DNA of 8,524 nucleotides. Source: Candidatus Apopatocola equi. GTDB taxonomy: Bacteria > Bacillota > Clostridia > Oscillospirales > Oscillospiraceae. Below, piece by piece: positions 1 to 6,378 of the stretch. Positions within the stretch are counted from its first letter, which is position 1. Each line of letters starts with the position of its first letter. A program made the position numbers and the translations under genes. The stretch covers positions 1 through 8,524 of the forward strand of contig JAGHSH010000271.1 in NCBI GenBank assembly GCA_018065965.1. Direction: 5' to 3'. The notes beneath the pieces are model-generated. The model did no database searches. It had not been told where the DNA came from and was given only the letters and a program-made list of their open reading frames with translations.

Positions 1-295
1 GCCCATGCCTGCGCAGGCTGTCCCCCACAAAGAGGAAGGAGATCCAGCAATAGCCCTGCGCCCGCCCCCGCCGCTCGTCCAGCGCAAGAAGTCCTGCAAA
101 TCGACCCTGCAGGGTGAGCTTCTGCAGCGCCTTCGGGGAGGTGGAGGCCCGGTAGGCCGCGCCCTCCAGCACGCTCCGCTCATGAAAACCCGCAAGAGAA
201 CCGTGGGCGCAGAGCCATGCAGCGCGGTAACAGCGCAGGAAAAGCGTCTTTTCTGCCTGCAAATCAAAGGCGGAAAGACGGAAATCCTCGTTCAT
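1..295 (-). CDS. GNAT-family N-acetyltransferase, N-terminal part (runs off left edge)
   Basis: Reading the minus strand from an ATG at 295 gives 98 uninterrupted codons to the window edge, beginning MNEDFRLSAF. A good Shine-Dalgarno (AGAGGAAG) lies 8 nt upstream of this ATG. Residues 66-98 look like the core of a GNAT acetyltransferase: GLLALDERRGRAQG is the beta-strand/turn that precedes the acetyl-CoA loop, WISFLFV is strand beta-4, and LRRHG is the beginning of the R/Q-x-x-G-x-G/A pyrophosphate-binding loop, cut by the edge. Family knowledge: these enzymes move an acetyl group from acetyl-CoA to an amine; the substrate cannot be told. Clostridia often carry such domains fused to a histidine phosphatase, but whether that is so here lies outside the window. 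It is transcribed divergently from the glycosyltransferase gene. Its presence shows that the open plus-strand frame over 5-379 is not coding. The family call rests on motif shape only. Confidence 0.72.
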   Translation of the reverse strand, partial: MNEDFRLSAFDLQAEKTLFLRCYRAAWLCAHGSLAGFHERSVLEGAAYRASTSPKALQKLTLQGRFAGLLALDERRGRAQGYCWISFLFVGDSLRRHG

Positions 296-298
296 CTC

Positions 299-327
299 TT
301 GCACTTCCTCTCTCAATGGTCTATAAT
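299..327 (+). promoter_or_regulatory. Housekeeping-sigma promoter for the glycosyltransferase gene
   Basis: A -35 box TTGCAC (299-304) and a perfect -10 box TATAAT (322-327) are separated by exactly 17 nt. Transcription would begin near 334, giving a leader of about 45 nt to the ATG at 380. This position excludes the longer in-frame start at 5 for the glycosyltransferase. The boxes lie just upstream of the minus-strand GNAT gene (start at 295). Confidence 0.8.
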
Positions 328-341
328 AAAGTGTTTCAAAA

Positions 342-370
342 AGCATATCACAATTCCGCAGACGCTGCAA
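342..370 (-). promoter_or_regulatory. Candidate promoter for the divergent GNAT gene
   Basis: On the minus strand, TTGCAG (370 to 365) and TATGCT (347 to 342) are separated by 17 nt. The -35 matches 5 of 6 consensus bases and the -10 matches 4 of 6. The start would be near 335, about 40 nt before the GNAT ATG at 295. It faces the plus-strand promoter at 299-327, so polymerases bound at the two sites would point at each other. It is weaker than the plus-strand promoter and is offered as a candidate only. Confidence 0.4.
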
Positions 371-379
371 GAGGTACCC

Positions 380-2137
380 ATGAAGATCATTTCCGCGCTG
401 CTCGCCGCCGTACTGCTTACCTTTCTGCTCTCCATGCTCATGGCGTTTTTCCGCCCGGCATCCGGGGAGGAGCACCCCATCGCCGCACCCCGCTACACCC
501 GCAGAGACTGCCTCTGCAGCTGGATCCTGGCGGCCATCTATGCCGTTTTCGCCTTTCTCGGTCTCGGAGACCGGACGGCGCCGGAGTCCTATGCCCGGGG
601 CGGGCAGGACGTTTTTCTGAGCTTTTCCCTGCGCGAGGGCGATGCGCTGGGCTCCCTGCGCTATTTTGCCGGTATCGATACCGGCGAGTGGCTGCTGGAG
701 GGCAGCGCCGACGGCGAAAGCTGGTCGCCCCTCGGCTCCATCGACATGAACTATGTGGCCGTTCTCAAGTGGGACGAGCTGACTGTTGAGGGCGGGGACT
801 GCCGCTCTTTCCGGCTCTCCGCGGCGGAGCCGCTGGAGATCGGCGAGCTGGCTCTCTTTGCGCCTGACGGCCGCGCCCTGCTGCCTGCCGAGAGGAACGC
901 GGCGGCGGCCGCGCTCTTTGACGAGCCGGAGCGGGTGCCCGCACGGCAGAGCTATCTGAACTCCACCTATTTCGATGAGATCTACCATGTCCGCACCGCG
1001 TGGGAATCCCTGCGCTGTGACGGTATGTACGAGATCACCCACCCCCCGCTGGGCAAGCTCATCCTCTCTCTGGGTCTGCTGCTCTTCGGGGTCACGCCCT
1101 TCGGCTGGCGCTTTTCCGGCACCATGGCGGGCGTGCTCATGCTGCCGCTGATCTATGCCTTCGTGCAGCGGCTCTTCGGACGGCGGCGCGTCAGCATCGC
1201 CTGTACGCTGGTGTTCGCCTTTGATTTTATGCACTTCACCCAGACGCGGCTTGCCACCATCGACAGCTACAGCGTGCTCTTCATTCTGGGGATGTACTAC
1301 TATATGTACCGCTTCCTCTCCGAGGAGGAGCACAGCCTCGGGGCCCTGGGGCTGAGCGGACTGTTCTTCGGTCTCGGCGCGGCGAGCAAGTGGACCTGCC
1401 TGTATGCGGGGGCGGGACTGGGCCTGCTCTGGCTCCTCTACTGGTGCCGCAGCGGCGAGCTGGGGAAAAAACGCTTTTGGATCAATGTCTGCTTCTGCAT
1501 GGCCGCGTTTGTGGCTCTGCCGCTGCTGATCTACTATGTGAGCTACTGGCCCTACGGCGTGACCCGGGGTCTCCACGGCGTGAGGATGCTCTGCAGCCGG
1601 GAGTACCTGCACATCGTGCTGGACAACCAGCGGTATATGTTCCGCTACCACAGCGGTCTGGTGGCCACCCATCCCTATGCCAGCCGCTGGTACCAGTGGG
1701 TGCTGGATCTGCGCCCCATCCTCTATTATCTCCGCTACAACGGCGAGCGGCGCAGCGTCATCATGGCCTTCACCTCGCCGCTGCTCTGCTGGGGCGGCGC
1801 GCTGAGTCTCCTCGGCTGTGCGATCCGGGGCGTCCGGCGGCGGGACAGCCGTGCGGGCTTCATCCTGCTGGGCTATTTCTCCCAGCTGCTGCCGTGGATG
1901 GGCGTGAGCCGCCTGACCTTCGCCTACCATTACTTCCCCTCCGAGATCTTTCTGGTGCTGGCCATGGGCTATGTGCTCAGCGGACTGGAGGAGAAGGGAC
2001 GCCGGCACTATACCCTGGCATCCGCGGTCGCCGCACTGCTCCTCTTCGGCCTGTTCTACCCCTGTCTCAGCGGGGCAGAGGTCAGCACCCGATACTGCGA
2101 CTGGGTGCTGAAGTGGCTGCCCGGCTGGCCCGTCTGA
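380..2137 (+). CDS. Family 39 (PMT-like) membrane glycosyltransferase with inserted discoidin-like domain
   Basis: The 585-residue protein starts at ATG 380, preceded by AGAGG (370-374) and a promoter ending at 327. Family: protein O-mannosyltransferase/phospholipid carrier-dependent glycosyltransferases, integral membrane enzymes that move a sugar from a lipid-phosphate carrier to an acceptor on the outer side of the membrane. Seen: TM1 at about 4-23, TM2 at about 47-63, then the soluble segment 64-195, then the signature YFDEIYH (197-203; D199-E200 is the acidic pair essential in PMTs), THPPLGK (220-226), RLATID (290-295), HPYASRWYQW (431-440) and RLTFAYHYFP (511-520), with about ten hydrophobic helices from 225 to 562. 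Segment 76-165 resembles an F5/8-type C (discoidin) fold: LLEGSADGESWSPLG followed by a tryptophan strand, SFRLS and IGELALF. The acceptor and sugar are unknown; a cell-envelope protein or polymer is likely. It is followed 72 nt later by rpiB without an obvious terminator, so it may head the operon. Confidence 0.87.
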   Translation: MKIISALLAAVLLTFLLSMLMAFFRPASGEEHPIAAPRYTRRDCLCSWILAAIYAVFAFLGLGDRTAPESYARGGQDVFLSFSLREGDALGSLRYFAGIDTGEWLLEGSADGESWSPLGSIDMNYVAVLKWDELTVEGGDCRSFRLSAAEPLEIGELALFAPDGRALLPAERNAAAAALFDEPERVPARQSYLNSTYFDEIYHVRTAWESLRCDGMYEITHPPLGKLILSLGLLLFGVTPFGWRFSGTMAGVLMLPLIYAFVQRLFGRRRVSIACTLVFAFDFMHFTQTRLATIDSYSVLFILGMYYYMYRFLSEEEHSLGALGLSGLFFGLGAASKWTCLYAGAGLGLLWLLYWCRSGELGKKRFWINVCFCMAAFVALPLLIYYVSYWPYGVTRGLHGVRMLCSREYLHIVLDNQRYMFRYHSGLVATHPYASRWYQWVLDLRPILYYLRYNGERRSVIMAFTSPLLCWGGALSLLGCAIRGVRRRDSRAGFILLGYFSQLLPWMGVSRLTFAYHYFPSEIFLVLAMGYVLSGLEEKGRRHYTLASAVAALLLFGLFYPCLSGAEVSTRYCDWVLKWLPGWPV

Positions 2138-2209
2138 AAAAAGCAATTTGCATTTCCCATATATCCCTGCTGAAAACCATTTTTCCAAACACGAAAGGAA
2201 ACAAGTATC

Positions 2210-2650
2210 ATGCTGGCAATTGCATCTGACCACGGCGGCTTCGCTCTGAAGCAGGAAATTATGGCCCATCTGAAGGATACGGGCGTGGAATTCGAGGATC
2301 TCGGCACCTACAGCGAGGAGAGCGTGGACTATCCCGTGTACGCCGTCAAGCTGGGCAAGGCAGTGGCTGCCGGGGAATTTGAGCGCGGCATCCTCATCTG
2401 CGGCACCGGCATCGGCATCTCCATTGCCGCCAACAAGATCCACGGCATCCGCTGCGCCCTCTGCTCCGACTGCTACAGCGCCGAGATGAGCCGCCGCCAC
2501 AACAATGCCAACGTGCTGGCCATGGGCGGCCGCACGCTGGGCGTGGAGCTGGCCAAAAAGATCACCGACACCTTCCTGCATACCGATTTTGAGGGAGGCC
2601 GTCACGAAAGACGGGTGAACCTGATCATGGCTCTGGAGACGGAGCAGTAA
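2210..2650 (+). CDS. rpiB: Ribose-5-phosphate isomerase B
   Basis: This 146-residue protein has the usual length for the RpiB/LacA/LacB family. It interconverts ribose 5-phosphate and ribulose 5-phosphate in the non-oxidative pentose phosphate pathway, in the cytoplasm. Seen: the N-terminal SDHGG (6-10) with the substrate-binding Asp-His pair; the CGTGIG loop (64-69) whose Cys64 corresponds to the catalytic base of RpiB and whose Thr66-Gly67 line the anion hole; the SRRHNNANVL segment (94-103) with His97; and the C-terminal EGGRHERRV (128-136) with phosphate-binding arginines. Cys64 argues for the B-type isomerase; LacA subunits of galactose-6-phosphate isomerase resemble it, but no LacB partner is present. 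The start is supported by AAAGGA at 2194-2199, 10 nt upstream, which is rather long spacing. Its stop is 1 nt from the next start, so it is probably translated together with the DUF4015-type gene. Confidence 0.95.
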   Translation: MLAIASDHGGFALKQEIMAHLKDTGVEFEDLGTYSEESVDYPVYAVKLGKAVAAGEFERGILICGTGIGISIAANKIHGIRCALCSDCYSAEMSRRHNNANVLAMGGRTLGVELAKKITDTFLHTDFEGGRHERRVNLIMALETEQ

Positions 2651-2651
2651 C

Positions 2652-3761
2652 ATGCGCAGGTGGGACGTTTATCGGGGGCGGCGTTTCGGCGGCGGCCGGC
2701 TGCCCTCTATCCTGCTGGCAGCGGCCTCTGTTCTTTTCCTGCTGTTTCTGGTGCTGTTCTTCACGCTCCCGGGCTATCTGGTCTACTCCAAGGATGGGGT
2801 GAAGCTGGATCTGCCCATGCTGCGCACGGAGGAAACGGCGGCAGCAGAGGAGGAGACGGAGCAGAACGCGGAAACCGTGGTGGAGGCTGCCGCCGAGCTC
2901 CGGTATCAGAATCCCGATTACAGCAGCCTGAACATGGCCGCCACCGCGAACCTCGGCATCGTCCAGAGCATTTATGTGCCCTATGAGTACATGAACGAAT
3001 CCGGCCTGACCAAGGCCGTGGCCCGGGCCCCGGAGCTGGATGTGAAGGGTCTGACCATGGAGGTGGCGGACGAGAGCGGGCAGCTGCTCTGGGTATCGGA
3101 GACAAAGACCGCCCGTGATTATGCGCTGGGCGGCACGCTGGATCTGAAAAAGAACGTGGAGGAGCTCAAGTCGCAGGGCTATCGGCTCACGGCGGTGGTG
3201 TCCTGCTGCGTCAATAACCTGCTGGTGTCCCGGAATCCCACCTGGGCGCTGCAGGTGGGCAACGGCATCGTCTATTCCGATCAGCGGGGCGCATGGCTGG
3301 ATCCCTGGAACTCCCGGGTTCGGCAGTATATCATCGACCTGACCGCCGAGCTCATGGATATGGGCTTTGACGAGGTGGTGCTCAACCACGCGGAGCATCC
3401 CAATGCGCAGGTGCTCTATACCCGCACCATGAGCGAGGAGATGAGCCGGGAGGCCTGCGTGACCAACTTCTCCATTGCCGTCCGCAGGGGCGTGCAGGAG
3501 ACCATAGACAGGACCGGCGCGAATCTCTCGGCCATGCTGGACACCGACGCCCTGAACAACGCTGCCATTGACAACGGTCAGAATCTCAGCTATATGCTGC
3601 AGGTCTATGACCGGGTCTACGAGTATACGGAGACCTATCAGGAGGCCAATCTGGTCATTGCCCTCCATGTGGACTCCACGGAGCGCTTTGTACCGGTGAT
3701 CTCCTGGACCTTCCCCGGCGGCTCCTGGGCGGAAAACTACTTTGAAAGCGGAAAAAGATAA
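2652..3761 (+). CDS. Membrane-anchored DUF4015-type putative glycoside hydrolase
   Basis: The 369-residue protein has a basic N-terminus (MRRWDVYRGRR), one membrane helix at about 19-42, a Glu/Ala-rich linker (about 59-84), and a soluble domain from about 100 to 365, so it is probably anchored with the domain outside. The domain resembles DUF4015, a TIM-barrel 'putative glycosyl hydrolase' family: IYVPYEYMNESGL opening (107-119), LDVKGLTMEVADESG (129-143), YRLTAVVSC (177-185), WLDPWNSRVRQYIIDL (215-230) and GFDEVVLNHAEHP (238-250). In the usual family motif the last piece reads roughly FDYxRFP, with an acidic residue thought to be catalytic; here it is LNHAEHP with Asn245, so activity may be lost or altered. 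Substrate unknown. GGAG at 2641-2644 inside rpiB is its ribosome site, and its stop overlaps the next start (TAATG). I am fairly sure of the fold family and unsure of function. Confidence 0.72.
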   Translation: MRRWDVYRGRRFGGGRLPSILLAAASVLFLLFLVLFFTLPGYLVYSKDGVKLDLPMLRTEETAAAEEETEQNAETVVEAAAELRYQNPDYSSLNMAATANLGIVQSIYVPYEYMNESGLTKAVARAPELDVKGLTMEVADESGQLLWVSETKTARDYALGGTLDLKKNVEELKSQGYRLTAVVSCCVNNLLVSRNPTWALQVGNGIVYSDQRGAWLDPWNSRVRQYIIDLTAELMDMGFDEVVLNHAEHPNAQVLYTRTMSEEMSREACVTNFSIAVRRGVQETIDRTGANLSAMLDTDALNNAAIDNGQNLSYMLQVYDRVYEYTETYQEANLVIALHVDSTERFVPVISWTFPGGSWAENYFESGKR

Positions 3762-4927
3762 TGATCGAACTGCTGGCAAGGGTCTTTGTAAAGGACCGTG
3801 AGAATACCTCGGATCCCCGGGTGCGCGCTGCTTACGGCACTCTCTGCTCCGTGGCGGCTATCGTGATGAACGTGCTCCTCTTCGCGGGCAAGTTCATCAT
3901 CGGCAAGGCGGCGGCCTCCGTGGCCATCACCGCCGACGCCGTGAACAACCTGACGGATGCGGGCAGCAGTATGCTGGTGCTGCTGGGCTTCCGGCTGTCC
4001 AATAAAAAGCCCGATCCCGACCACCCCTTCGGCCACGGACGCATTGAGTATGTGGCCGGACTGGTGGTGGCGGGGCTGATCCTTATGACCGGCGCCTCTC
4101 TGCTGCGCTCCGGCGCGGAAAAGCTCCGCTTCCCCGAGGAGATCGAATTCTCGGCGGCGGCGGTGATCGTGCTGGTGCTCTCCATTGCCGTAAAGTTCTA
4201 CATGGCGGCCTTCACCTCCCGCGTGGGTCGGAAGATCGGCTCCTCGGCCATGGAGGCCACGGCGGCGGACTACCGCAGCGACTCCGTTTCCACGGCCACA
4301 GTCCTGCTCTGTATGCTGATCTTCCGCTTCACGGGCAGGAACTTCGATGCCGTCGGCGCGATCATCGTGTCGCTGCTGATCCTTCGGACCGGTGTGGAGG
4401 AGGCCCGCAACACCCTCTCGCCGCTGCTGGGCGAAAAGGGAGATCCGGAGCTGGCGGAGCGGGTGGAGGAGATCGTCTGCGCCTATGACGAGGTGGCGGG
4501 CATCCATGACCTCATCATCCATGACTACGGCCCCGGCCGGCTGTATATCTCCGTTCATGCGGAGGTGGACGGCACCCGGGATCTGTTCGAGCTCCACGAC
4601 GCCATGGACAGAGCCATGGTGGAGCTGGACGAGAAGCTGGGCTGCGAGAGTGTGATCCACATGGATCCCGTGGATCTGTATAACGAGGAGCTCAATTCTC
4701 TCCGGGAGAGCGTAGCCGGTCTGGTGGAGACCATCGATCCGCAGCTGCGGATGCACGATTTCCGCATGGTGCCCGGCCCCACCCACACCAATCTGGTCTT
4801 TGACGTGCTCGCCCCCATGAATTTCCGGCTCAGCGATGCGGAGCTGGTGCAGGAGATCAACAAGAGGGTAAAGGCGGAGCACGCCAATACCTTCTGCGTG
4901 ATCAAGGTGGACAAGGCCTACGTCTGA
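3761..4927 (+). CDS. Cation diffusion facilitator transporter, probable manganese exporter
   Basis: This 388-residue protein belongs to the cation diffusion facilitator family, homodimeric inner-membrane antiporters that push divalent metal ions out in exchange for protons. Seen: hydrophobic helices at about 27-48, 52-78, 96-116, 130-150, 170-190 and 195-210; the TM2 motif ADAVNNLTD (58-66), the conserved HPFGHGRIEY (88-97), and the TM5 motif DYRSD (170-174). The transport site is therefore N62, D66, D170, D174. In zinc exporters such as YiiP the corresponding set is Asp-Asp-His-Asp; Asn-Asp-Asp-Asp is the pattern of manganese (MntE-like) CDFs, hence the inferred substrate. After the membrane part there is a dimerisation domain (about 222-305) and a second similar one (about 312-388). 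The start overlaps the upstream stop by 1 nt (TAATG) and has only a weak Shine-Dalgarno, so coupled translation is likely. The family call is firm and the metal is inferred. Confidence 0.93.
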   Translation: MIELLARVFVKDRENTSDPRVRAAYGTLCSVAAIVMNVLLFAGKFIIGKAAASVAITADAVNNLTDAGSSMLVLLGFRLSNKKPDPDHPFGHGRIEYVAGLVVAGLILMTGASLLRSGAEKLRFPEEIEFSAAAVIVLVLSIAVKFYMAAFTSRVGRKIGSSAMEATAADYRSDSVSTATVLLCMLIFRFTGRNFDAVGAIIVSLLILRTGVEEARNTLSPLLGEKGDPELAERVEEIVCAYDEVAGIHDLIIHDYGPGRLYISVHAEVDGTRDLFELHDAMDRAMVELDEKLGCESVIHMDPVDLYNEELNSLRESVAGLVETIDPQLRMHDFRMVPGPTHTNLVFDVLAPMNFRLSDAELVQEINKRVKAEHANTFCVIKVDKAYV

Positions 4928-4950
4928 GCCGCGTCCGTAAAAAATCGAAA

Positions 4951-4986
4951 CAGGGGGGAGAGCCTCTTGACAAAGCTCACCCCCTG
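4951..4986. repeat. Inverted repeat enclosing the metK -35 box
   Basis: CAGGGGG (4951-4957) pairs with CCCCCTG (4980-4986), and GAGC (4960-4963) with GCTC (4975-4978), giving an 11-bp interrupted stem with an 11-nt loop that contains the TTGACA of the metK promoter. It begins 24 nt after the CDF stop codon. It could be an operator for a DNA-binding regulator, or the terminator stem of the upstream operon; against the latter, no T-run follows the stem. Confidence 0.6.
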
Positions 4987-4995
4987 TGCTAAAAT
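4967..4995 (+). promoter_or_regulatory. metK promoter, near consensus with extended -10
   Basis: A perfect -35 TTGACA (4967-4972), a 17-nt spacer and TAAAAT (4990-4995) preceded by TGC (extended -10, 4987-4989). Transcription would start near 5002, just ahead of the SAM riboswitch. A near-ideal promoter fits a gene whose output is set mostly by riboswitch attenuation. Confidence 0.88.
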
Positions 4996-5015
4996 ACGTC
5001 CGCTTAACTGAATAC

Positions 5016-5117
5016 GGCTTATCAAGAGTGGTGGAGGGAACGGCCCTGTGAAGCCCGACAACCTGTGCGTTTGCGCATAAGGTGCCAAATCCGTCGGCGT
5101 GCGTCGAAAGATGAGTT
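5016..5117 (+). promoter_or_regulatory. SAM-I (S-box) riboswitch aptamer
   Basis: The leader carries the conserved S-box core in the correct order: CTTATCAAGAG (5018-5028), GGTGGAGGGA (5030-5039), GGCCCTGTGAAGCCC (5042-5056), CAACC (5059-5063), GGTGCCAAATCC (5081-5092) and GAAAGATGAG (5106-5115). P1 is CTTATC (5018-5023) paired with GATGAG (5110-5115), extendable by two G-U pairs; P3 is the TGTGCG...GCGCA hairpin. Known role: binding of S-adenosylmethionine stabilises P1 and lets the downstream terminator form. Free GATGA (5110-5114) can instead pair with TCGTC (5136-5140), the 5' arm of the terminator, which would serve as antiterminator; that last pairing is my inference. Confidence 0.95.
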
Positions 5118-5133
5118 GAAAGTCATCCTGTGT

Positions 5134-5168
5134 TGTCGTCCGCCGTTTCAGGCGAGCGACATTTTTTT
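5134..5168 (+). terminator. Riboswitch-controlled intrinsic terminator before metK
   Basis: TGTCG (5134-5138) pairs with CGACA (5157-5161) and CGCC (5141-5144) with GGCG (5151-5154), closing a GTTTCA loop, with a small internal mismatch. A run of seven T (5162-5168) follows. It lies between the SAM aptamer and the metK ribosome site (GGAGG, 5175-5179), so it is the off-switch of the riboswitch and not a gene-end terminator. Confidence 0.9.
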
Positions 5169-5185
5169 ATTTTTGGAGGCCTGTT

Positions 5186-6370
5186 ATGGCACACTATCTG
5201 TTTACCTCTGAGTCCGTTACGGAAGGACATCCCGACAAGATCTGCGACCAGATCTCCGACGCCGTCCTGGATGCGATCCTGGAAAAGGATCCCATGGGTC
5301 ACGTGGCCTGCGAATGCACCGCGTCCACGGGTCTGCTGCACATCATGGGCGAGATCACGACCTCCTGCTATGTGGACATTGCCGGCATCGCCCGGGATGT
5401 GGTTCGTGAGATCGGCTATGACCGCGCCAAGTACGGCTTCGACTGCGAGACCTGCGGCGTGATCACCAATATCGACGAGCAGAGCGGCGACATCGCCATG
5501 GGCGTGAACCGGTCTCTGGAGGCCAAGGAGGGCGGCGAGGCCGCTGAGCTGGAGAACGGCGCAGGCGATCAGGGCATGATGTTCGGCTATGCCTGCGATG
5601 AGACCCCTGAGCTGATGCCCCTGCCCATCTCCCTGGCACACAAGATGGCCAAGCGCCTTGCCGAGGTGCGCAAGAGCGGTCTGGTGGACTACCTCCGTCC
5701 CGACGGCAAGACCCAGGTCACCGTGGAGTACGATGAGAACGACCGCCCCGTGCGCATCGACACGGTGGTGCTCTCCACCCAGCACGCCCCCGAGGCCACG
5801 CTGGAGCAGATCCGCGAGGACATGATCTGGCTGGTCATCCTGCCCTGCATCCCCGAGGAGCTCAACAAGGGCGACATCCGCTTCTTTGTGAATCCCACCG
5901 GCCGCTTCGTCATCGGCGGCCCCCAGGGCGACAGCGGTCTCACCGGCCGCAAGATCATTGTGGATACCTACGGCGGCTCCGCTCCCCACGGCGGCGGCGC
6001 CTTCTCCGGCAAGGATCCCACCAAGGTGGATCGCAGCGCCGCCTATGCGGCCCGCTATGTGGCCAAGAACGTGGTGGCCGCCGGTCTTGCCCGCCGCTGC
6101 CAGGTGCAGCTGGCCTGTGCCATCGGCGTTGCCAGCCCCGTGAGCATCTATGTGACCACCTTCGGCACCGGCAAGGTGGAGGACTCCGTTCTCTCCGAGG
6201 CCGTGAAGAAGGTCTTTGACCTGCGCCCCGCCGCCATCATCCGCGATCTTGACCTGCGCAAGCCCATTTACCGCCGCCTGGCGGCCTACGGCCACATGGG
6301 CCGCGAGGATCTGGGCGTGAAGTGGGAGCAGACCGACCGGGTGGACGAGCTGCTCAAAGCGCTGCAGTAA
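5186..6370 (+). CDS. metK: S-adenosylmethionine synthetase
   Basis: This 394-residue cytoplasmic enzyme makes S-adenosylmethionine from methionine and ATP, releasing phosphate and pyrophosphate; it works as a dimer or tetramer with Mg2+ and K+. Length is standard for bacterial MetK. Seen: ESVTEGHPDKICDQISDAV (9-27) with the ATP-binding His15 and Asp17; the MetK signature GAGDQGMMFGYA (125-136); FVNPTGRFVIGGP (234-246); and the glycine-rich phosphate loop GGGAFSGKDPTKVDRSAAY (269-287) with catalytic Lys276 and Lys280. The start has GGAGG at 5175-5179, 6 nt upstream. It is the only gene behind the SAM-I riboswitch and ends at its own terminator (6379-6421), so it forms a single-gene unit controlled by its own product. 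It is convergent with metG. No key residue is missing. Confidence 0.98.
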   Translation: MAHYLFTSESVTEGHPDKICDQISDAVLDAILEKDPMGHVACECTASTGLLHIMGEITTSCYVDIAGIARDVVREIGYDRAKYGFDCETCGVITNIDEQSGDIAMGVNRSLEAKEGGEAAELENGAGDQGMMFGYACDETPELMPLPISLAHKMAKRLAEVRKSGLVDYLRPDGKTQVTVEYDENDRPVRIDTVVLSTQHAPEATLEQIREDMIWLVILPCIPEELNKGDIRFFVNPTGRFVIGGPQGDSGLTGRKIIVDTYGGSAPHGGGAFSGKDPTKVDRSAAYAARYVAKNVVAAGLARRCQVQLACAIGVASPVSIYVTTFGTGKVEDSVLSEAVKKVFDLRPAAIIRDLDLRKPIYRRLAAYGHMGREDLGVKWEQTDRVDELLKALQ

Positions 6371-6378
6371 GATAGGAA

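Noticed and set aside
5..379. In-frame 125-residue N-terminal extension of the glycosyltransferase
   Set aside because: It precedes the promoter at 299-327, has no membrane or family resemblance, and overlaps the better supported minus-strand GNAT gene. The ATG at 380 has its own ribosome site and begins a signal-anchor-like helix.
2138..2209. Promoter or terminator between the glycosyltransferase gene and rpiB (TTGCAT at 2148, TATATC at 2160)
   Set aside because: The two boxes are only 6 nt apart, no -10 lies 16-18 nt after TTGCAT, and no stem with a T-run is present. Read-through from the promoter at 299-327 is the simpler view, but a weak promoter cannot be excluded.
2625..3779. 384-codon minus-strand open frame opposite the DUF4015-type gene
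   Set aside because: Low-complexity His/Gly/Leu/Arg-rich translation typical of the antisense of GC-rich codons; the plus-strand gene has family motifs, coupling and a membrane anchor.
3737..4882. 381-codon minus-strand open frame opposite the CDF gene
   Set aside because: Antisense shadow of GC-rich codon use, with His/Gly/Arg-rich composition and no domain; the CDF motifs on the other strand are unambiguous.
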